The translations under genes were made by a program, and so were the position numbers. The notes beneath the pieces were generated by a model. It saw only the letters and a program-made list of their open reading frames with translations, was not told where the DNA came from and did no database searches. Source: Trinickia mobilis (GTDB taxonomy: Bacteria > Pseudomonadota > Gammaproteobacteria > Burkholderiales > Burkholderiaceae). From it: a DNA stretch of 38,464 nt. Of the stretch, positions 33,647 to 38,464 are shown piece by piece. Location of the stretch: assembly GCF_017315705.1 (NCBI RefSeq), contig NZ_JAFLRF010000048.1, forward strand, positions 1 through 38,464. Reading direction: 5' to 3'. Position 1 is the first letter of the stretch. Every line of letters starts with the position of its first letter.

Positions 33647-34894
33647 TCAGTCCAACCGTTTGTCTTGCCTGCGGAACATCGGTCCGAAACCAATCAGCCC
33701 CAGGATCGGCCCGGGAAGCAACAGCCAGGCTGCATCGAGCCCGATTCGTTCAAACAGTGAGGTCACCCCTGAAATAGACACTACGGTAATCGCAAAACCG
33801 ATCGAGTTCTGGATCGCAAGGGCGCTGCCAACGAGCTCAGGCGGGCAGGATCTCGCGCTGATCGCCGAGAATTGAGGTGAGTCTCCTACGACGGCCGCGC
33901 CCCAAACGATTAGTAAGGACAACATCATAACAGGCGTAAGCTCGCGCCAACCCGCGGCGAATATCGCGCCGCACAGCCCCGACAGAAACAGCGCTGCAGC
34001 GGCTACTTTTGCACTGCCAAAGTGTGTCGAGAGCGCGCCGCCGACAACGCAACCCAGCGCGCCCGCACCAATCACAAGAAATGACAATCCGGACACACCT
34101 CCGACGTGAACAGAGGAGGAGATCGACGCGTGAGCGACAAACAGCGGCACCACCGTCCAGAACGCATACAGTTCCCACATGTGCCCAAAGTATCCGTACG
34201 CTGCAGAACGAAAGGCCGGAATGCGAAACGCACTTAACACGGACGGAGACCTCCGTGCCTCCCCTTCCTCTATTCGAGCCGCGCTGCGCAAATGCGGTCC
34301 ATCGCCCAGCAGATAGATCAGCCACGCGCCAGCAGCTGCAATGACGGAGGTGGCGATGATCACCTCTTGCCAGGGCAGGCTTGCGCCAGCCCCCCTTAAC
34401 GCATGGGGCAACGCAGTCCCTAGCGTGAGCATTGCCACGAGTTGGGCGAGCGCAGGGCCGGTGCGGTCTGGCGCCCAGCCGACGATTAGTTTCATCCCAA
34501 TCGGATAGATGCCTGCCAGACACACGCCGACTAGGAACCTGAACACCGCGCCGCCGACGATGCCGCCTGCAAACAACGCAAAGCATGCATTGAATACTGC
34601 GCCCGCCAATGCGCTGCATACGAAGATCGAACTGGCCCGAAACCGGTCGGCAACACCGGTTACTGAAACGACCAGCGTTCCAAGAATGAACCCCAGCTGT
34701 ACGGCGCTGGTCAGCCAGCCTATATCTGCAGCACTGACATGCCATGCACGCATCAGATCGTCAGCCGCGCTGTTTGCGCTGAACCACAGCGATGTGCCGA
34801 AGAGCTGCGCGACCGATACCGTCCCGACGGCACCGAGCCGGTCGACGAGTCGCTGTCGCACGCCCTCCGGGCGATTGCTTTTAAGCTGATTCAT
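33647..34894 (-). CDS. MFS transporter
   Basis: About 415 residues with twelve hydrophobic helices. The first has QLFGTSLWFSANSAADDL. The loop 2-3 region is SVTGVADRFRASS rather than the standard DRxGRR, and FRFLVGVCLAGIYPIGMK is helix 4-5 of the major facilitator fold. Members of this group are often annotated as nitrate/nitrite or drug transporters; I cannot assign a substrate. ATG at 34894 (MNQLKSN) is preferred to the TTG at 34915. It faces away from its upstream neighbour, the peroxiredoxin-like gene, with a gap of 115 bases, and ends against the recombinase fragment. Confidence 0.85.
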   Translation of the reverse strand: MNQLKSNRPEGVRQRLVDRLGAVGTVSVAQLFGTSLWFSANSAADDLMRAWHVSAADIGWLTSAVQLGFILGTLVVSVTGVADRFRASSIFVCSALAGAVFNACFALFAGGIVGGAVFRFLVGVCLAGIYPIGMKLIVGWAPDRTGPALAQLVAMLTLGTALPHALRGAGASLPWQEVIIATSVIAAAGAWLIYLLGDGPHLRSAARIEEGEARRSPSVLSAFRIPAFRSAAYGYFGHMWELYAFWTVVPLFVAHASISSSVHVGGVSGLSFLVIGAGALGCVVGGALSTHFGSAKVAAAALFLSGLCGAIFAAGWRELTPVMMLSLLIVWGAAVVGDSPQFSAISARSCPPELVGSALAIQNSIGFAITVVSISGVTSLFERIGLDAAWLLLPGPILGLIGFGPMFRRQDKRLD

Positions 34895-35009
34895 GTCGCC
34901 ATCAAATAGACACAAAACGTCGGGCGGCGCCCTCCCTCAAGCTTTATCGCAATCGCTCGCGTCAACGCGCGCCGGTACCGCCCCGAACACCATCGCTCGC
35001 AAACCGATC

Positions 35010-35666
35010 TCACTCTGCGTCGCGGAGCCGACCGATGGCTTCGAGGACCGCCGCGGGTTCGCATCGCTCGCGATAATCCACATCAAGATGCGCGAACTCG
35101 ATCTTCCGATCCCGGGAGATGACATAGGTCGCAGGAACGGGAAGTTCCCAACTGTCGTCTCCGTTGACCGACGGTAGCGATTTCCCCAGTGAGTCGAGTA
35201 TTTTTCGTAAATCGTCCGGCAGTGAATACACCAGACCGAATGCGCGCGCAACGACGTTTGCCGCGTCACTCAATACGGTAAATTCCAGCCTATTCGATTC
35301 GAGCGTCGAGGCTGACCGATCAGGAAGCTGGGGCGAAATCGCAACCACCTGCGCGCCTCGCGCAGCAAATTCGGGGAGCAGGCGTTGATACGCGCGTAGT
35401 TGCAGATTGCAGTACGGGCACCAGCCGCCGCGGTAGAACACCAGTACTACGCGACCTCGCCGGCACATGGCGTGGAGCGCGACGTCGGCGCCTGCCACAT
35501 CCGGCAGGACGAAGTCTGGAGCCTCCTCGCCCACCTTCGATGCAGACGAAACCTGGAACCGGGTTTTAAGTTCCTTGACCCGCCGATCGTACAGCGCGGT
35601 TCGTTCGGGCGGTGCCGTGCGTTGGTATTCTTCACGGAACGCGTTGAGTTCGTCTCGCAGTGACAT
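35010..35666 (-). CDS. peroxiredoxin-like (AhpC/TSA family) protein
   Basis: A 218-residue thioredoxin-fold protein. The presumed peroxidatic cysteine is C83 and the nearby C86 its partner, in FYRGGWCPYCNLQLRAYQ; APDFVLPD marks the start of the fold. The C-terminal part contains VPATYVISRDRKIEFAHLD. An N-terminal helix of about 45 residues precedes the domain. This CPYC-type group is known for hydroperoxide reduction in some members; its electron donor in this organism is unknown. GGAGG is 12 bases before the ATG at 35666. It may be a terminal peroxidase for the AhpD-like or glutaredoxin proteins of this window, an idea based only on proximity. Confidence 0.88.
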   Translation of the reverse strand: MSLRDELNAFREEYQRTAPPERTALYDRRVKELKTRFQVSSASKVGEEAPDFVLPDVAGADVALHAMCRRGRVVLVFYRGGWCPYCNLQLRAYQRLLPEFAARGAQVVAISPQLPDRSASTLESNRLEFTVLSDAANVVARAFGLVYSLPDDLRKILDSLGKSLPSVNGDDSWELPVPATYVISRDRKIEFAHLDVDYRERCEPAAVLEAIGRLRDAE

Positions 35667-35870
35667 GGATGGTTAAGGCCTCCAAATTTTGAATCTGCCG
35701 GCGCGCAAGATCGCGCCGGGCCTTCGTTCGTGCACCAGGGCAAAGCTGTCCCTGCCAGGCCATAGTGTGCCTGTGGACTGACTGCTGCGCCTATTCCTGG
35801 AAAGAATTACCGTTATTCATGGCGGGCCGTAACCGGAAACTGCTCCCCGGGCCAGGATACCTCCAGCCAT

Positions 35871-35898
35871 GGAATAACACATATTCCTGTTCGGAATA
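35871..35898. promoter_or_regulatory. three-half-site operator upstream of the reductase/racemase operon
   Basis: GGAATA ACACA TATTCC TGTTC GGAATA: three 6-base half-sites of alternating direction, each 11 bases (one helical turn) from the next, all exact. A fourth similar site, TATTCC followed by GAAT, is at 35792. It lies 175 bases before the reductase gene. IclR-type regulators often bind such palindromes; no regulator gene is adjacent in the window. Between 35899 and 36072 no gene is seen. Confidence 0.55.
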
Positions 35899-36072
35899 GG
35901 CTTCACGCGGTTTGGACACGTAAGATCGCAGGTTCTGTCGCATTAGGGCGGTGCGCTATGATGAGCGAACCCACGTGAACGGCAAAAAACCTGATGGAGA
36001 CGCAAGCGCCCCGTGGGCAGGAGCTGACGGGTGGACCAGACTTATATTGTCAGTCGTCGTAAGGATCGCTAA

Positions 36073-36996
36073 ATGAAGATCGCTGTCTTGGGAGCCGGAG
36101 GTGTTGGCGGATATTTTGGGGCGCGGCTAGCCGCGGCTGGATACGACGTAACGTTTGTCGCCCGGGGCAAACATCTCGAAGCGATGCGCAAAAACGGTTT
36201 GCGTGTATCGAGCCCGCTGGGGGACGTGCTCTTGAAAGATCCCAAGGCGGTCGACGACGTGAATGCTGTCGGAAGGGTGGATCTCGTGCTGGTGGCGGTG
36301 AAGCTCTGGGATACGGACACGGCGGCCAGGGCACTCAAACCACTGGTCGATCAAGGCGCCGCCGTCCTTTCGTTCCAGAATGGCGTGCATAAGGATGAAA
36401 TTCTGGCCGATTACCTGCCCACTCAGTCGATTATCGGCGGGGTTTGCTATATCGCGGCCGTGATTTCCGAGCCCGGCATCATCGCGCACACCGGCACAAT
36501 GCAAAAGCTTGTGTTTGGTGAATACGACGGTAGTCGCTCCGCACGGGTCGAAATGTTTTACGAGGCGTGCCAGAAGGCGGGCATCACCGCTGAAATCAGC
36601 GACAACATCAAGCGCCTGATCTGGGAGAAGTTTGTGTTCCTCGTCGGTCTGTCGGGCACAACGGCTTCGATCCGCAAGCCTATTGGCCCGATTCGCGAAA
36701 ACCCGCGCACCCGGGCGTTTCTCCTGCAGGTCATGGATGAAGTGGTGGCGGTCGGGCGCGCGAAGGGAGTAGACCTCCCTGCGAATTTCGCACATGACCG
36801 ACTGGCGTTCTGCGACACCGTCCCCGCGACGATGACATCGTCCATGCACCACGACCTCGAGCGTGGCAATCGTATGGAACTGCCCTGGTTGAGCGGCGGC
36901 GTCTCAGAGTTTGGAGCGCAACTGAATATTCCGACGCCGAAGAACAGTGCCATCGCTGACATCCTCGAACTGTACGCTGCAGGTACGCGTGAGTGA
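36073..36996 (+). CDS. 2-dehydropantoate 2-reductase (PanE/ApbA) family protein
   Basis: A 307-residue NADP-dependent reductase. It starts MKIAVLGAGGVGGYFGARLA, a Rossmann GxGxxG, and has DLVLVAVKLWDT, VLSFQNGVHKDEIL and IWEKFVFLVGLSG, where the lysine is the likely catalytic one. The classical reaction makes pantoate for coenzyme A. Its pairing here, by a GTGA overlap with a mandelate-racemase-like gene, suggests it may instead reduce a 2-oxo acid of a catabolic pathway. No good ribosome site beyond AAGGATCG is seen before the ATG at 36073. Confidence 0.88.
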   Translation: MKIAVLGAGGVGGYFGARLAAAGYDVTFVARGKHLEAMRKNGLRVSSPLGDVLLKDPKAVDDVNAVGRVDLVLVAVKLWDTDTAARALKPLVDQGAAVLSFQNGVHKDEILADYLPTQSIIGGVCYIAAVISEPGIIAHTGTMQKLVFGEYDGSRSARVEMFYEACQKAGITAEISDNIKRLIWEKFVFLVGLSGTTASIRKPIGPIRENPRTRAFLLQVMDEVVAVGRAKGVDLPANFAHDRLAFCDTVPATMTSSMHHDLERGNRMELPWLSGGVSEFGAQLNIPTPKNSAIADILELYAAGTRE

Positions 36997-38102
36997 GTCA
37001 GCCAAACATGACATCTCACCCCCTCAAGGTCCGGTCATTGACTGCGGTCGCAGTCTCGGTACCCATGAAACGCGCTTTGGGCACCAGTGCCCAGACAATT
37101 CGCAACGCACCGCTGCTTTTGGTCACGCTGGAGACTGACGAGGGCGTCTCCGGGCGGTCATACGCCTTCTGCTATCTGGAATCGGTGGCGCGCTCTCTAC
37201 AGTTAATGGTTAGCGACCTCAGCGAGTTCCTGGCGGGCCAGGCGGTGGCTCCGGTCGAGCTTTCGACGTCGATCGCACGATATTTCAAGCTGACCGGTCT
37301 TTATGGGCCGCTTTGCATGATCTCATCCGCCATCGATGTGGCGGCATGGGACGCGCTGTCGATCGCAGCAGGCTTGCCACTTGCAACCTTTCTGGGCGGA
37401 ACAACGCAGCGGATCGCGGCCTACAACAGCAACGGTCTTGGTCTGGTGTCGCCGGAACTCGCTGCCGACGAGGCCGAAGAGTTGATTTCAACTGGCTTTC
37501 GCGCAGTGAAGATGCGGTTGGGACGTCCCAGCTTTGCTGACGACCTCGCAGCCATCCGGGCCGTACGCAAACGCCTGCCCGATATGGTTTCGGTCATGGT
37601 GGACTTCAATCAAGCGCTGAACTTTGCAAACGCCATGGAGTACTGTCCCCTGCTGGACGACGAAGGCGTGTATTGGATTGAAGAGCCAATCAGACATGAT
37701 GACTTCGTGCACGCTGCAATGATCGCGGCATCGACAAGAACGCCAATACAGCTCGGCGAGAATCTTGTTGGCGTGGCGCCGCTGTTTGACGCACTGAAGG
37801 CCGACGCCACAGATTATGTGATGTTCGACCTCGACCGCATTGGCGGAGTGTCGGGGTGGCGGCTTGCAAATGGTCTCGCTGCGGCAACAGGGCGACGGGT
37901 TTCGTCCCACCTGTTCCCGGAGGTCAGCGCTCATCTACTCGCAGCAACTCCGACAAAGCATTGGCTTGAATATGTCGACTGGGCGGACCCGTTGCTTGAC
38001 GAGCCCCTGCGCATCGAGGACGGATTGGCTGTCCTTTCTGATCAGCCCGGCAATGGTATCAAGTGGAACGCAAAGGCCGTCAAAAAACATCAGCTCGTTT
38101 GA
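36993..38102 (+). CDS. mandelate racemase/muconate lactonizing enzyme family protein
   Basis: A 369-residue enolase-superfamily enzyme, close in length to mandelate racemase. The Mg ligands are D204 (MVDFNQAL), E230 in WIEEP and E256 in GEN. The base dyad is D279 and H306 (VSSHLFPEVSAHLLAATPT), at exactly the same spacing as D270-H297 of mandelate racemase. E326 is in HWLEYVDW. The other acid-base lysine differs: mandelate racemase has K164-x-K166, here K173-M-R175. So R175 replaces K166. Substrates are probably 2-hydroxy acids; the lysine-to-arginine change may alter stereochemistry or allow only one enantiomer. The GTG start overlaps the reductase stop (GTGA); ATG at 37008 is possible. Confidence 0.9.
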   Translation: MSQPNMTSHPLKVRSLTAVAVSVPMKRALGTSAQTIRNAPLLLVTLETDEGVSGRSYAFCYLESVARSLQLMVSDLSEFLAGQAVAPVELSTSIARYFKLTGLYGPLCMISSAIDVAAWDALSIAAGLPLATFLGGTTQRIAAYNSNGLGLVSPELAADEAEELISTGFRAVKMRLGRPSFADDLAAIRAVRKRLPDMVSVMVDFNQALNFANAMEYCPLLDDEGVYWIEEPIRHDDFVHAAMIAASTRTPIQLGENLVGVAPLFDALKADATDYVMFDLDRIGGVSGWRLANGLAAATGRRVSSHLFPEVSAHLLAATPTKHWLEYVDWADPLLDEPLRIEDGLAVLSDQPGNGIKWNAKAVKKHQLV

Positions 38103-38192
38103 GGGACCCCGAGGCACGGAGGTGTAAGGAGCATGTCACCTACCCTGCTCTTTAACCACCGAACTGTCCAAATACTCGCCCGCGCCGGAAAT

Positions 38193-38343
38193 TGGCTTCA
38201 GAAGCTGCACTCGTACCGGCTGCTGCGAGCAAGCTTCCGCCCGCGGCGAGACGTGGCTGCCCTACGTTGCTAATTGCGAAAACGCGAACGCCCGCTCGAA
38301 TGCGCCGCGGCCCATATCCAGCACATGCAGAAAGCGCTGATGC
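38193..38343 (+). pseudogene. IS110-family transposase fragment
   Basis: The frame reads WLQKLHSYRLLRASFRPRRD, then VAALRC and a stop, then LRKRERPLECAAAHIQHMQK and ALMQMNLQLQ. This is the middle of an IS110-type transposase (WLQKLHTYGLL.. and AHIQHMQKALMQMNLQL). A TAA replaces a usual tyrosine codon, and the similarity ends near 38343. No complete element is present up to the window edge. Confidence 0.8.
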
Positions 38344-38464
38344 AGATGAACCTGCAACTGCAACGATGTTGGCGTCGCCGCACGGACCGAAAGGAACGCG
38401 GTTCCTAGACGTCGGCCAGTGTTTCCGGCCTCATCCCGAGCGCAGCAAAAAAAATTTTCACGGC

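Overview
The window looks like an accessory or rearranged stretch of a high-GC betaproteobacterial genome of the Burkholderia/Paraburkholderia/Caballeronia kind. That assignment is inferred from codon use, the urease gene order, the style of the small hypothetical proteins and the insertion-sequence families. No rRNA, tRNA or CRISPR array was seen.

Layout. 1-2400: the start of a 2-keto-4-pentenoate hydratase-like gene, a divergent Rrf2-type regulator with palindromic sites, a crotonase-fold protein and a YciI-like protein with a tiny overlapping ORF. 2750-5500: a glutaredoxin, a flavin disulfide reductase and a serine recombinase. 5596-8903: a cyclopropane fatty acid synthase, a PBP7-type DD-endopeptidase and a membrane-anchored TlpA-like thioredoxin. 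9041-13580: a 50-residue internally deleted AhpD-like remnant, a chemoreceptor with a small downstream gene, a hypothetical gene, a CBS-domain protein, and broken IS630 and IS6 transposases. 13605-21199: a urea-use block, all on the minus strand, reading nickel permease, ureD, ureA, ureB, ureC, ureE, ureF, ureG, urea transporter. An ammonium transporter lies upstream of it (21680-22909).

23400-29328 is the most unusual part. It holds a dihydrolipoamide dehydrogenase, two intact AhpD-like (carboxymuconolactone decarboxylase family) genes, an AraC-type regulator and a stand-alone lipoyl carrier protein (GcvH) divergent from one of the AhpD-like genes. Between them lie pieces of prpF, an SDR gene, an ammonium transporter and further AhpD-like genes. 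AhpD of mycobacteria is reduced by a lipoylated protein and Lpd, so the set may be a lipoamide-driven antioxidant relay; a peroxiredoxin-like gene lies nearby at 35010. This is a hypothesis.

29704-38464: a second cyclopropane synthase; a cut-down mercury operon (merR, broken merT, merC, merA without its metal-binding domain) ending at a recombinase fragment; an MFS transporter; the peroxiredoxin-like gene; a two-gene operon (ketopantoate-reductase-like plus mandelate-racemase-like enzyme) behind a striking three-half-site operator; and an IS110 fragment at the edge. The many gene fragments show repeated deletion and rearrangement, with redox, thiol and membrane-stress functions making up much of what is intact.
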